From: CAIRDP01 sp037141915
GTDB lineage: Bacteria > Bacteroidota > Bacteroidia > Bacteroidales > FEN-979
Reading direction: 5' to 3'
DNA: 64,000 nucleotides
NCBI GenBank assembly: GCA_037141915.1
Contig: JBAXBP010000001.1
Span: forward strand, 3,247 to 67,246
Below, piece after piece: positions 33,647 to 42,474 of the stretch. The stretch's first letter is position 1, and every line of letters begins with the position of its first letter. The notes beneath the pieces were generated by a model. It was not told the origin of the DNA and did not search any database. It saw only the letters and a list, made by a program, of their open reading frames with translations. The position numbers and the translations under genes were made by a program.

Positions 33647-36600
33647 TTATTTTTCGGTAATGCTGATTACGAGGGCCGGTGATGTGGCCATTGTTTTAAG
33701 GTATGAGGCAGGGATGATGACTGTTTTTTTTCCATCTTTACTTCTGATCTTTAATGTCTGCGGATGACCGGGCAGGCTGGCTTCAGAGGCTTTCCCGGCG
33801 AACCCGGCCGGCAGATCGACTGATGCGGGGAGGGTTTCATTTTCGTTTGCCAGGAAAAACAGGTACCTGATTTTGCCATCCTTGCTCTGGGTGAAACAGA
33901 TGTTGTCTTGCTGGTAAGGTGCAAGAGGACGGCTGTTGTAAATGGCCTCACCATTGACTTTCATCCATTCGCCAATCTGCTGCAGCCTGGCGTAAGCCTC
34001 AGGTGCGAATTCCCCGGTCTTGTCGGGGCCTATCCCCAGGAGCAGGTTACCGCCTTTGGCCACTATCTTTACAAGGGTACTGATGACCCAGTTGAGCGAT
34101 TTATAATGTTCCCCCGAACCTGTATGATACCAGGAATCCCCGAGCGTGATGCAACTCTCCCATGGAAAAGCCGGCACATTCGAAGGGATCTGCTGTTCAG
34201 GAGTGCGGTAGTTTTCGAACTCCCCGTGAACCGTGCGGTCCACGATGAGTATCCCGGGCTGGTTCTTCCTGGCCATCTTCGCTATGGAAGGCATGTCAAC
34301 GTCCTGGATCCACAGGTGTTTCCCAAGCCATGGCTTTGTTTCTTCAGTGAGTGTATTCGCAGGTCTTACCTGTCCGCCGTCAAGCCAGAGGATATCGATC
34401 CTGCCGTATTCCCTGGTGATCTCATCAATCTGGTTGAACGTGAATTTCTGAAAAGACTTCCATCGTTCAGGGTATTTTGCGGGATCGTAGTTCACATTCC
34501 TGTCAAGGGCCGGGAAATAGGGCCACCAGTAATCGGGGCAATGCCAGTCGGGCTTGCTGAAGTAAGCGCCTATCGCCAACCCCTCTTTGCGGAAGGCTGA
34601 AAAAACTTCTTTGACCACATTACTTCTTGGGTTCTTTGAAAAAGCTGATGCGGGATCCGTGATACGGTAATCGGTGAATTTAGTGTCGAACATGCAAAAA
34701 CCGTCGTGGTGCTTGGTAGTGAATACCACGTATTTCATTCCCGCGTCATGCGCGGCTTTCGCCCAATGCTCAGGATTGAATTTACCGGGGTAGAATGTCT
34801 TGCGGATATCTTCATAAGCCTTTTTATAAGTAAACCAGTCGTCGGAGTAAGGACCGCGCCTCTGGCACCATCCCTCGTCTTCGGGGCAAAGGCTCCAGCT
34901 TTCCACTACTCCCCATTCGCTGTATGCGCCCCAGTGGATCAGGATGCCGAATTTCCAGTCCTGCCATGTCTTTAAGTTCCGGCTGACCAGTGAATCCTTG
35001 GGCCAGTCATACGGAGGTTCGGCATTGGCGGGAGGTTCAGCAGTGTAACGGATGCGCTTGTTGAATTTTTCCTCTCCGTTTACAAGCACTTTCAGGTAGA
35101 ACCTGCCCGAAGGATACCGGCGAAGATCATAGGTGAACATGCCTTCTTTGAGTTTAGGGTAAAGGTGTTCTTCTACAACAGTTGCCCCCGGGTCGCTTAC
35201 AAGCCGAACCGTGACATCTTCTTTTTTGTTCGCAAAATAATCAAGTGTGGTGAAATCCTTGGTCCTCGTGGGATAGAGGCCTATGGAACAGGCATTCCTG
35301 TCCACCGTGTCAGGATGATGCCCGGCTGTGAAGTTATACACCCAACCTGATCCGCAGTCAGATTCAAACGACTTGATAAGTTCGCCTCTGCAGTTCAGCA
35401 GCCGGGCAATCCCGCGCCCTCCCTCTTTGTTATTCCAGAACTCCAGCCCATCGCCGGCTGTGTCGCTCAGTATCAGGAGGTAAGGACCGGGTGCCAGTCT
35501 CAGCGTATCCCGGTACTCAGTCTTTTCAGTTAAGGAGCCCAATTTTCTTTCCTTGACGATCTTCCCGCCGGCCGACTGGATCTTCCAGGAATTATGTGAG
35601 GGCTCATTATTGGTGAGCAGGTAAAACAAAAGTGCAGTGTCAAGAACGGGGGCAGGGATGAAAGCTGTTTTAAGGCTGTTATCGGCAGGATACTCGTCAT
35701 CATTTCCATTGGGTTTTGAAAGGCTGACTTCAAAGCTGTTGGAACCCGGCTTTGAATCAATGTTCCCCGGGAGGTAGACGTTTTCACTTCTCATGGATTC
35801 AAGTTTTCCTGTCCATTTGAATTCCCTGGAAGGAAAGCCTGTTGTTCCATACTTTATGATGCAGTTTTCAAGCCTCAGGCTGCCGGAGTTCCGTATTATT
35901 ATAGCCGGGTTGGCCGACCTGGGGTTGGCCCTGGAATAGATGCATTTGGAAGACGGGGCCCTCACATCATCAACTGAAATATCCATTTCAGCCTGAGGTT
36001 TTTTGTACTGGACAAGGTAAGCGCTGATCACTTCGTTTGCACTTGGTTTGGGGGAAACATAAGACTGCATTTTAAAGACGAGGGTATGGGATGATCCCGG
36101 GATTACAGCAATGTCGTAAATGTCGGGTTGAACCAGGTCGCCGGGGCACCACCCGCCGCGGTCATAGATCCAGGTCCCGGCCTGGGGATATAAGGGGTTT
36201 TCACCGCATTTTTTCCAAATCGCCCTTGAATCGGCCATTTGACCGTCATACCATATTTCCCGTGTTTTTTTGCAGAATTCCCCGCAACCGTCGGGCTCAT
36301 CCATCCCATGTCCGGTTTGAATGACCCTAAGCCTGGCAAACGACGCTCCCTCATCCACAGTAAATGAAACAGGAATTAATTTCTGAGTTATAGGTTTAAG
36401 GCTGTCGCCATATTCAAAATGATCATCATATATTTTGCTGATTGAAATTGCTTCGGTGGCAGGCTTCCCTTTGATTATCTCAAAATCGATTGTGATGGCC
36501 CAGCCCCTGTCGTTCGCAGGTTCATAGCCTGAATGGTTGTAATTGATCTCGACGCTGTCGCGCAGCAGCAGGCTGAAATCGGTAACATCCACCTCCCATT

Positions 36601-36964
36601 CAAAATGCCAGTTCTTTCCGAAAGCTCCTCCATAGGGCGTAAGCATGCGGCCTATCTCGTAATCCTGAAGACTGCCGTGAATGCCTCCCTGCCTGAGAAT
36701 GCTGATACGGTCGGAATAGTCCCAGTCGGCGCAGCGCATGGTGTCGGGGCAGGCGAAATTAACATGCATGATAATTTTACGGACAGGCTCGGTTGGTTTT
36801 GGAAAAACACCCCAGCGGATATAATCCTTGTTGCCTTTCGAGGGGTCGGTAACAACGGTTGTTTTATGATGCGTGATCACATGGATGGTGTCAGCCGGAA
36901 TGGCCCGGACAGGGGAATTGAACACAAAGCAGCTAATGATGAACAGAAAAATGGCAGGTTTCAT
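33647..36964 (-). CDS. PNGase F-like domain fused to GH29 alpha-L-fucosidase
   Basis: The 1105-residue exported protein (signal peptide 1-21) starts with a PNGase F-like double jelly roll (about 45-320). CPDTMRCADWDYSDRI, YEIGRMLTPYG, DVTDF, GCGEFC and DRGGWCPGD all match known PNGase F landmarks. Asp82 and Glu229 correspond to catalytic Asp60 and to Glu206. The place of Glu118 appears to be His144. Next come CARDB-like and jelly-roll regions (about 325-640). The GH29 barrel (about 660-1000) includes WGAYSEWGV, KHHDGFCMFD and the nucleophile Asp862 in ILWLDGGQV. GH29 enzymes release alpha-L-fucose; PNGase F cuts intact N-glycans from Asn. Having both in one chain points to N-glycoprotein breakdown. 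GH31 follows at once. Confidence 0.87.
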   Translation of the reverse strand: MKPAIFLFIISCFVFNSPVRAIPADTIHVITHHKTTVVTDPSKGNKDYIRWGVFPKPTEPVRKIIMHVNFACPDTMRCADWDYSDRISILRQGGIHGSLQDYEIGRMLTPYGGAFGKNWHFEWEVDVTDFSLLLRDSVEINYNHSGYEPANDRGWAITIDFEIIKGKPATEAISISKIYDDHFEYGDSLKPITQKLIPVSFTVDEGASFARLRVIQTGHGMDEPDGCGEFCKKTREIWYDGQMADSRAIWKKCGENPLYPQAGTWIYDRGGWCPGDLVQPDIYDIAVIPGSSHTLVFKMQSYVSPKPSANEVISAYLVQYKKPQAEMDISVDDVRAPSSKCIYSRANPRSANPAIIIRNSGSLRLENCIIKYGTTGFPSREFKWTGKLESMRSENVYLPGNIDSKPGSNSFEVSLSKPNGNDDEYPADNSLKTAFIPAPVLDTALLFYLLTNNEPSHNSWKIQSAGGKIVKERKLGSLTEKTEYRDTLRLAPGPYLLILSDTAGDGLEFWNNKEGGRGIARLLNCRGELIKSFESDCGSGWVYNFTAGHHPDTVDRNACSIGLYPTRTKDFTTLDYFANKKEDVTVRLVSDPGATVVEEHLYPKLKEGMFTYDLRRYPSGRFYLKVLVNGEEKFNKRIRYTAEPPANAEPPYDWPKDSLVSRNLKTWQDWKFGILIHWGAYSEWGVVESWSLCPEDEGWCQRRGPYSDDWFTYKKAYEDIRKTFYPGKFNPEHWAKAAHDAGMKYVVFTTKHHDGFCMFDTKFTDYRITDPASAFSKNPRSNVVKEVFSAFRKEGLAIGAYFSKPDWHCPDYWWPYFPALDRNVNYDPAKYPERWKSFQKFTFNQIDEITREYGRIDILWLDGGQVRPANTLTEETKPWLGKHLWIQDVDMPSIAKMARKNQPGILIVDRTVHGEFENYRTPEQQIPSNVPAFPWESCITLGDSWYHTGSGEHYKSLNWVISTLVKIVAKGGNLLLGIGPDKTGEFAPEAYARLQQIGEWMKVNGEAIYNSRPLAPYQQDNICFTQSKDGKIRYLFFLANENETLPASVDLPAGFAGKASEASLPGHPQTLKIRSKDGKKTVIIPASYLKTMATSPALVISITEK

Positions 36965-37095
36965 AAACAGAGATGTTATTTGTTTAGTTCAGTTCAATGC
37001 TTCATTTCATTATTTATCACGGCCTGTCGGTTCATCGCGGTATTCATGCGGAAACAAGCTGTGTGGTTTGAGTGAGGCTCAAAACCGGGTATCAA

Positions 37096-38061
37096 TTAAC
37101 CGTATTTTTTTATAAAATCGGAATAAGTGCTCTCAATCCCCTGGCGTAACTTGATTTTAGGAGTAAACCCCAGTTCAGTGAGCCGGGTGGTATCGAGAAG
37201 CTTTTTCGGGGTTCCGTCGGGTTTGGTATGATCAAAAATCAATGTCCCGCTGAATCCTACAATCTCCTTAATGAGAATTGCCAGTTCCTTAATGCTGATA
37301 TCCCTGCCCCATCCTATATTAATAAACGGGGTCCCTTCATAGTTCTCCATGAGAAAAACCACGGCGGCGGCAAGATCATCAACGTGCATGAATTCACGAA
37401 GGGGTGAACCTGTGCCCCAGATATTCACAAAGGCGGCACCGGAGATCCTGGCCTCGTGAAACTTCCTTATCAGGGCAGGCAGAACATGTGATGTTTGAAG
37501 ATCGTAGTTGTCGTTCGGACCGTAAAGGTTGGAAGGCATTGCCGAAATATATTTCGTGCCATATTGCAGGTTGTAATTTTCGCACATTTTCAGGCCGGCA
37601 ATTTTTGCAATCGCATAAGGTTCGTTGGTGTATTCAAGGGGACCTGTAAGGAGATATTCTTCCTTAATTGGCTGAGGCGCATTTTTAGGATAGATACAAG
37701 AACTTCCCAGGTAAAGCAGTTTTTTAACCTGTGAAAGATAGGCGGTATGTATCACGTTATTCTGAATTTGGAGATTTTCATAAAGGAACTGTGCCCTGAG
37801 GGTGTTGTTTGCACTGATCCCGCCAACGATGGCAGCGGCATAAAAAACATAGTCGGGTTTTTCTTCTGTAAATAATGAAGTGCAGGCATGGAGATCAAGC
37901 AGGTCGATCCGGTGGTATTTCACAGATTCAAGCTTTTCAGGTACTTTCCGGTTAAAGGTCCCAACGATGTTCGTATACCCTTGTGACCGCAGATTGCGAA
38001 GGATTGCGCTGCCAACCATTCCGGCAGAACCTGCAATCAGGATTTTATCTGTCTTATTCAT
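37096..38061 (-). CDS. fcl: GDP-L-fucose synthase
   Basis: The 321-residue short-chain dehydrogenase should convert GDP-4-keto-6-deoxymannose to GDP-L-fucose with NADPH. It has the N-terminal GSAGMVGSAI nucleotide-binding loop. The Ser-Tyr-Lys triad lies in LGSSCIYPK (Ser) and EPYAIAKIAG (YxxxK), with the family-typical SNLYGPNDNYD and HVLPALIRKFHEA stretches following. No gmd gene is next to it. It is oriented like the upstream-lying glycosidase genes, but they are 131 bases away and serve catabolism, so a functional link is uncertain. Confidence 0.93.
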   Translation of the reverse strand: MNKTDKILIAGSAGMVGSAILRNLRSQGYTNIVGTFNRKVPEKLESVKYHRIDLLDLHACTSLFTEEKPDYVFYAAAIVGGISANNTLRAQFLYENLQIQNNVIHTAYLSQVKKLLYLGSSCIYPKNAPQPIKEEYLLTGPLEYTNEPYAIAKIAGLKMCENYNLQYGTKYISAMPSNLYGPNDNYDLQTSHVLPALIRKFHEARISGAAFVNIWGTGSPLREFMHVDDLAAAVVFLMENYEGTPFINIGWGRDISIKELAILIKEIVGFSGTLIFDHTKPDGTPKKLLDTTRLTELGFTPKIKLRQGIESTYSDFIKKYG

Positions 38062-38130
38062 TCAGTCGCTTAATTATGTTGTTGTGTTTTTGCAGTGGAT
38101 TTAAAAACCAGATTGTTCATGAAATAATTT

Positions 38131-38138
38131 TAAATTTG
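38131..38138 (+). promoter_or_regulatory. -7 element upstream of the 38174 pseudogene and cytochrome b
   Basis: TAAATTTG is an exact TAnnTTTG. No good -33 element is found at 19-21 bases. It could serve the small broken gene and, through it, the cytochrome b operon. Confidence 0.4.
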
Positions 38139-38173
38139 TTTAATAAGAGTTTCACCAATAAAAGTAAGTAAAA

Positions 38174-38317
38174 ATGAAGAAGTATAGTGTAATTATTGCT
38201 GTATTATTCGTCAGTTTATTTGCATAGGCACGGTAAAACAAGGAAGATATTGAAAAGATGCAGGTTTTGCAGAAAGTATCGTTCATCATAAAGACCGCAA
38301 AACAATACTGCAATTAA
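38174..38317 (+). pseudogene. Small secreted-protein gene with two nonsense codons
   Basis: From ATG at 38174 one frame reads MKKYSVIIAVLFVSLFA, stop (TAG, 38225), A-R, stop (TAA, 38234), then NKEDIEKMQVLQKVSF and onward to a third stop at 38315. The first part is an ideal signal peptide. If TAG were CAG the cleavage region would read LFAQA, and TAA is one base from CAA or AAA. It therefore looks like a roughly 47-residue exported protein knocked out by two point mutations. Chance is possible because the stretch is short. No family is recognised. It precedes cytochrome b by 29 bases. Confidence 0.45.
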
Positions 38318-38346
38318 TCGTATCCGGAACGCAGCCGGACCAGTGA

Positions 38347-39609
38347 ATGCAAAACATTTTATTACATGTTCATCCATTGAAGGTCAGTGAGAAATCACTT
38401 ACCTTTCACCGAACCTTCGGGCTGGGCGGCATAGCGGCCCTGCTGATCGCAGTACAGATTATTACCGGCATTCTGCTGAGGTTTTATTATATCCCTTCAC
38501 CTGCCGGGGCGTACAACTCGGTTGTATTTCTTAAGCATCAGGTAGTTTTCGGGCAGTTTGTGCGCAACATACATTACTGGAGCGGGGTGTTCCTTTTAAT
38601 GATAGCGTTTCTCCATTTTCTCAGGGTCTTCTTTACCGGTGCATACAGGGAGGGCCGCAGAGTTAACTGGTTGTTCGGATTGTTACTGTTAACAATAATC
38701 GTGCTTTCGAATTTTACGGGGTACCTGCTTCCCTGGGACCAGCTTGCATACTGGGCGATCACGGTAAGCACTAATATTATCGGGTATTTTCCTTTTTTTG
38801 GTGAAAGTCTGCGGATGACCATAATCGGCGGCAAAGAGCTGAACGCTGATACCCTTCAGTCGTTTTTTGCAGTTCATTCGGCCCTGCTGCCTTTCATGCT
38901 CCTGGTGCTTGTTGTATATCATTTCTGGAGGGTGAGGAAAAGCGGGGGTATCATGCTCCCTGCCGGGCAGGAAAAAGGAGAAATGCTTCCTGTCATGCCC
39001 AACCTGGTGTACAGGGAATTCATTGTGGCCCTGGTGCTGATGGCCGTCTTGTTCTTATCAGGGGCATTATTCAATGCGCCCCTTCTCGAAAAAGCAAACC
39101 CGGCATACAGCATGAACCCCACAAAGGCCCCCTGGTACTTTGCCGGCGTGCAGGAATTGCTGATGCATTTCCATCCGTTCTTTGCAGCCTTCATCATTCC
39201 TTTGGGCGTCCTGGCCTTCATGGCCTTGATCCCTTTTCTTAAATATGATCAGCCGCCATCAGGTCACTGGTTCATTTCTGACAAGGGAAAGAAATCGGCC
39301 AAAGCCACAGCTGTTTTTGCCGTTGCCGTGACCCTGGCCGGCATACTGTTTAACGCATATGTCCTTAATTTCGAGATCATGATGCCGGGGATACCGGCTT
39401 TCATCAGCAATGGAATAATCCCGCTCTGCATACTGTTTCTTTTAATGTTTGTTTATCACCGCTTCTATCATAAGCGTTTCAGGCTTTCCAAAGAAGAAAG
39501 GGTGCAGGCTGTATTTGTTTTCATCATTGTTGCCTTTATTGTTTTAACCCTGTGCGGGATATTTTTCAGGGGGAAGGACATGGCTCTGTGTTTTCCATGG
39601 AATGCATGA
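38347..39609 (+). CDS. Cytochrome b of a bc-type complex
   Basis: The 420-residue membrane protein has both the four-helix b6-like part and the subunit IV-like part. Haem-ligand pairs are His in NIHYWSGVF and LHFLRVF (helix II) and His in FAVHSALLPF and VVYHFWRVR (helix IV). SNFTGYLLPWDQLAYW is the usual Qo-side loop. The PEWY motif of the quinol site reads APWY (NPTKAPWYFAGVQELL), lacking the Glu. With the Rieske and multihaem genes downstream it should take electrons from menaquinol. The start at 38347 has no clear ribosome binding site. Confidence 0.9.
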   Translation: MQNILLHVHPLKVSEKSLTFHRTFGLGGIAALLIAVQIITGILLRFYYIPSPAGAYNSVVFLKHQVVFGQFVRNIHYWSGVFLLMIAFLHFLRVFFTGAYREGRRVNWLFGLLLLTIIVLSNFTGYLLPWDQLAYWAITVSTNIIGYFPFFGESLRMTIIGGKELNADTLQSFFAVHSALLPFMLLVLVVYHFWRVRKSGGIMLPAGQEKGEMLPVMPNLVYREFIVALVLMAVLFLSGALFNAPLLEKANPAYSMNPTKAPWYFAGVQELLMHFHPFFAAFIIPLGVLAFMALIPFLKYDQPPSGHWFISDKGKKSAKATAVFAVAVTLAGILFNAYVLNFEIMMPGIPAFISNGIIPLCILFLLMFVYHRFYHKRFRLSKEERVQAVFVFIIVAFIVLTLCGIFFRGKDMALCFPWNA

Positions 39610-39637
39610 GAAAGAACTAAGTAATGTACAATTTACC

Positions 39638-39655
39638 ATGTACAATGTACAAATG
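39638..39655. repeat. Intergenic 18-mer, copy 2
   Basis: ATGTACAATGTACAAATG is identical to 10113-10130. It lies between cytochrome b and the Rieske gene, preceded by AATGTACAATTTACC. Confidence 0.6.
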
Positions 39656-39660
39656 AAGAT

Positions 39661-40179
39661 ATGAATAGAAAAAACGGTTTACCGGAAACTGCAAACTCAG
39701 GAAAGTTCAGCCGTCGTGATTTCTTCGGGATGGCGTGGAAGGGACTTGGTTTACTTGCCGGGCTCGAGGCTTTGGGGATGTTATCCGCATACGTTTTTTC
39801 AGGAAAGAATAAGCAGAATCCGTTATCGAAGCAGATGCAGGAAGCAGGATCTGTGAATTCATTTGCTCCCGGTTCGGTAACTGCGTTCATGGGAGGCAGG
39901 TTTTACCTGGCAAGGTTGCAGGACGGCGGATTTATCGCACTTTCACTGAGATGCACCCATCTTGGCTGTTCCATTTCCTGGGAGGAGAACAAAAAAAGAT
40001 TTATCTGCCCCTGTCATTCATCTGCCTTTGATATCAACGGTGAAGTGCTGAATCCGCCTGCTGCCAGGGCGCTAAGCTATTATCCTGTACTCATTGAGAA
40101 CGGAATTGTGAAAGTGGATATAGGGTCCCTTAAGGAAAGAAATTCATTCAGGAAAGACCAGCTGGTATACGCACAATGA
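39661..40179 (+). CDS. Rieske iron-sulphur protein
   Basis: The 172-residue protein has an N-terminal anchor with a twin-arginine motif (SRRDFFGMAWKGLGLLAG, about 19-37), the usual export route for Rieske proteins. The cluster-binding boxes are CTHLGC near residue 98 and CPCHSSAFD near 117, with both Cys-His pairs and the disulphide cysteines. It should pass electrons from the quinol site of cytochrome b to the multihaem cytochrome encoded next, whose start overlaps this stop by 4 bases. Confidence 0.93.
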   Translation: MNRKNGLPETANSGKFSRRDFFGMAWKGLGLLAGLEALGMLSAYVFSGKNKQNPLSKQMQEAGSVNSFAPGSVTAFMGGRFYLARLQDGGFIALSLRCTHLGCSISWEENKKRFICPCHSSAFDINGEVLNPPAARALSYYPVLIENGIVKVDIGSLKERNSFRKDQLVYAQ

Positions 40180-42473
40180 TGGAAAGATCCTGGAAACTCA
40201 CCGGATTTATTGCAACTGCGCTGATAGTGCTCAGTTTTCCGCTGTCGTTGTTGCTGAACAGGCATACGCGTGAACCGAAACAGGCTGCAGCAGTTTTCAC
40301 GGGAGGACATGCCTGCATAGAATGCCACCAGAAAGAATTCCGTTTGTGGAAGGGTTCCGACCATGACAAGGCAATGAGCGTTGCTACAGACAGCAGCGTG
40401 CTCGGGAATTTCAATAATGAGGAATTCACATACAATGGTATTACTTCAAAGTTCTACAGAAAAGGCGGGAAGTTCTTTGTGTTTACCGAGGGAGTGGGAG
40501 GGAAGATGACCGAATTCGCGGTGACTCATACCTTTGGTGTCCACCCCTTGCAGCAATACCTTATTCCTTTTGAAAATGGCAGATACCAGTGCCTGCCCAT
40601 TGCCTGGAATACCAGTGAAAAGAAATGGTTCCAGATGGCGGGGATGGTCTATAAGCCTGAAGACCTGAAGCCGGACAACTGGTTGTACTGGACCAACCAG
40701 GCCCAGAACTGGAACAGCATGTGTGCCGAATGCCATTCGACCAACCTGCAGAAGAATTTTGATCTATCGACGAAATCATATAACACTACATGGAGTGATA
40801 TCAATGTGAACTGCGAGGCCTGCCACGGTCCGGGCTCTGCACATATCGAATGGGCCCGGCTGCCTGAGATGGCAAGGCCCCAGGATAATAACACCGGGCT
40901 GGTTGTAAAAACAAGCAGGATTCCCTCACGTATGTATGTTGAGTCCTGCGCTCCCTGCCATGCCCGGAGGAGTTCCCTTGGGCCTTATGATTTTGAACAT
41001 CCTGATTTTTTAAGTAATGCCATTCCCCAGCTTCCGGTTGAATCGTATTATTATATTGACGGGCAGTTCAGGGATGAGGATTACGAGTACGGCTCGTTCA
41101 CCCAGAGCAAAATGTACATGAAGGATGTGCGTTGCGGTGACTGCCACGACCCGCACAGCCTGAAAAGGAAATTCGAAGGTAATGCATTATGCACCCAATG
41201 CCACAGGGCCGATGAGTATGATACATACAACCACCATTTTCATAAAGCAAAAGGTGAGACAGGTACTTCCTTTGTAAATAAAGAAGGCCGTAAACTGGGC
41301 CCGGGCGACGGGAATCTCTGCCGGGACTGCCATATGCCAGGGAGGTATTATATGGGTATCGACCGCAGGTATGACCACAGCCTGCGGATCCCGCGGCCTG
41401 ATCTGTCTATTCAACTTGGGACGCCAAATGCCTGCACCCGCTGCCATGATGACAAAACCGATCAATGGGCGGTTCAGAACGTGAATAAATGGTACGGGGA
41501 GAAGCGTAAACCACATTACGGAAGCATTCTTGCCAATGCTGCTGCAGGTAAAACGGGGGCTGATTCGGGATTGCTGAGGATCATCAACAGCAACCTGTAT
41601 CCCGAAATCATAAGGGCAACAGCCATAGGGTATTTGAGCGGCTACCCAAGCGTGAAGGCACAATCGGCAGTTCGAAAGGCCTGCGGGGATCCGGATCCTC
41701 TGCTGAGGTATACTGCAGTAGAGAATTTCCTGGCCGCCGATTCCGCTGAACTTTTTCGCATACTTTCACCGCTGCTGAATGATCCTGTGAAGGCAGTCCG
41801 CATGCAAACTGCCAACAGGCTATCCACATACAAAAAAGAAACCTTTAATGAGATCCAGTACCGCCTGTTCCTGAATGCCCTCGAGGAGTACCGGAAATCC
41901 CAGGAATACGTAGCTGATTTTCCTACCGGCCGGTATAATCTTGGCAATTATTATGCAAAGCTGAGGGATATGCCCAAAGCAGAGGAAAATTATCGTGAGG
42001 CCATTCATATCGATGATCTGTTTTACCCGGCTAAAGCAAATCTTGTACTAATCTATTATCAGCAGGGAAAGACCGATTCGGTGGTCAGGCTATGCAGGAA
42101 CATGATCGCTTCGAATCCTGAACTGACCGATGGGTATTATTACTTGGCTTTGTTGTATGGTGAACAGAAGAATTACCCTCAAGCAATCGCTTTACTCGAA
42201 ACCGCTTCGGTGAAAGCCCGCACCAACACACGTGTCCTGTATAACCTGGGACTTCTGTACCAGATGACCGGGCAAAATGAAAAATGTGTTGCAACTCTTA
42301 TAAAAGGTCTTTCAACGGATCCCTGCAATTTCGACATTCTGTATGCCCTTTATGCGTTCCATATGAACCGGAAAGAGAAGGTTAAAGCCGCACCATATGT
42401 AGAGAAATTAAAAACCTGCTTCCCTGTGGAGAAGCAGGTAATAAATCTTTACAATGAATTTAACAGGAGATAA
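40176..42473 (+). CDS. Octahaem cytochrome c with HEAT-like and TPR domains
   Basis: The 765-residue protein has an N-terminal anchor (about 8-28) and eight CxxCH motifs: CIECH (47), CAECH (183), CEACH (213), CAPCH (258), then CGDCH, CTQCH, CRDCH and CTRCH between about 315 and 420. A long gap separates the first from the second. HEAT-like helices follow (about 450-560), then TPRs (about 575-750; YNLGNYYAKLRDMPKAEENY). It overlaps the Rieske gene by 4 bases and is the likely electron acceptor of the bc-type complex. The helical repeats may dock a terminal reductase or other partner. An enzymatic role (as in octahaem nitrite or hydroxylamine enzymes) is less likely, as I see no CxxCK. Confidence 0.88.
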   Translation: MMERSWKLTGFIATALIVLSFPLSLLLNRHTREPKQAAAVFTGGHACIECHQKEFRLWKGSDHDKAMSVATDSSVLGNFNNEEFTYNGITSKFYRKGGKFFVFTEGVGGKMTEFAVTHTFGVHPLQQYLIPFENGRYQCLPIAWNTSEKKWFQMAGMVYKPEDLKPDNWLYWTNQAQNWNSMCAECHSTNLQKNFDLSTKSYNTTWSDINVNCEACHGPGSAHIEWARLPEMARPQDNNTGLVVKTSRIPSRMYVESCAPCHARRSSLGPYDFEHPDFLSNAIPQLPVESYYYIDGQFRDEDYEYGSFTQSKMYMKDVRCGDCHDPHSLKRKFEGNALCTQCHRADEYDTYNHHFHKAKGETGTSFVNKEGRKLGPGDGNLCRDCHMPGRYYMGIDRRYDHSLRIPRPDLSIQLGTPNACTRCHDDKTDQWAVQNVNKWYGEKRKPHYGSILANAAAGKTGADSGLLRIINSNLYPEIIRATAIGYLSGYPSVKAQSAVRKACGDPDPLLRYTAVENFLAADSAELFRILSPLLNDPVKAVRMQTANRLSTYKKETFNEIQYRLFLNALEEYRKSQEYVADFPTGRYNLGNYYAKLRDMPKAEENYREAIHIDDLFYPAKANLVLIYYQQGKTDSVVRLCRNMIASNPELTDGYYYLALLYGEQKNYPQAIALLETASVKARTNTRVLYNLGLLYQMTGQNEKCVATLIKGLSTDPCNFDILYALYAFHMNRKEKVKAAPYVEKLKTCFPVEKQVINLYNEFNRR

Positions 42474-42474
42474 A

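Noticed and set aside
30496..36964. Polysaccharide utilisation locus
   Set aside because: No SusC/SusD-like pair, hybrid two-component regulator or anti-sigma pair accompanies the two glycosidase genes in the window.
38225..38236. Stop-codon readthrough or unusual amino acid insertion in the small gene
   Set aside because: There are two different stops (TAG and TAA) within ten bases and no recoding signal is visible; point-mutation decay is simpler.
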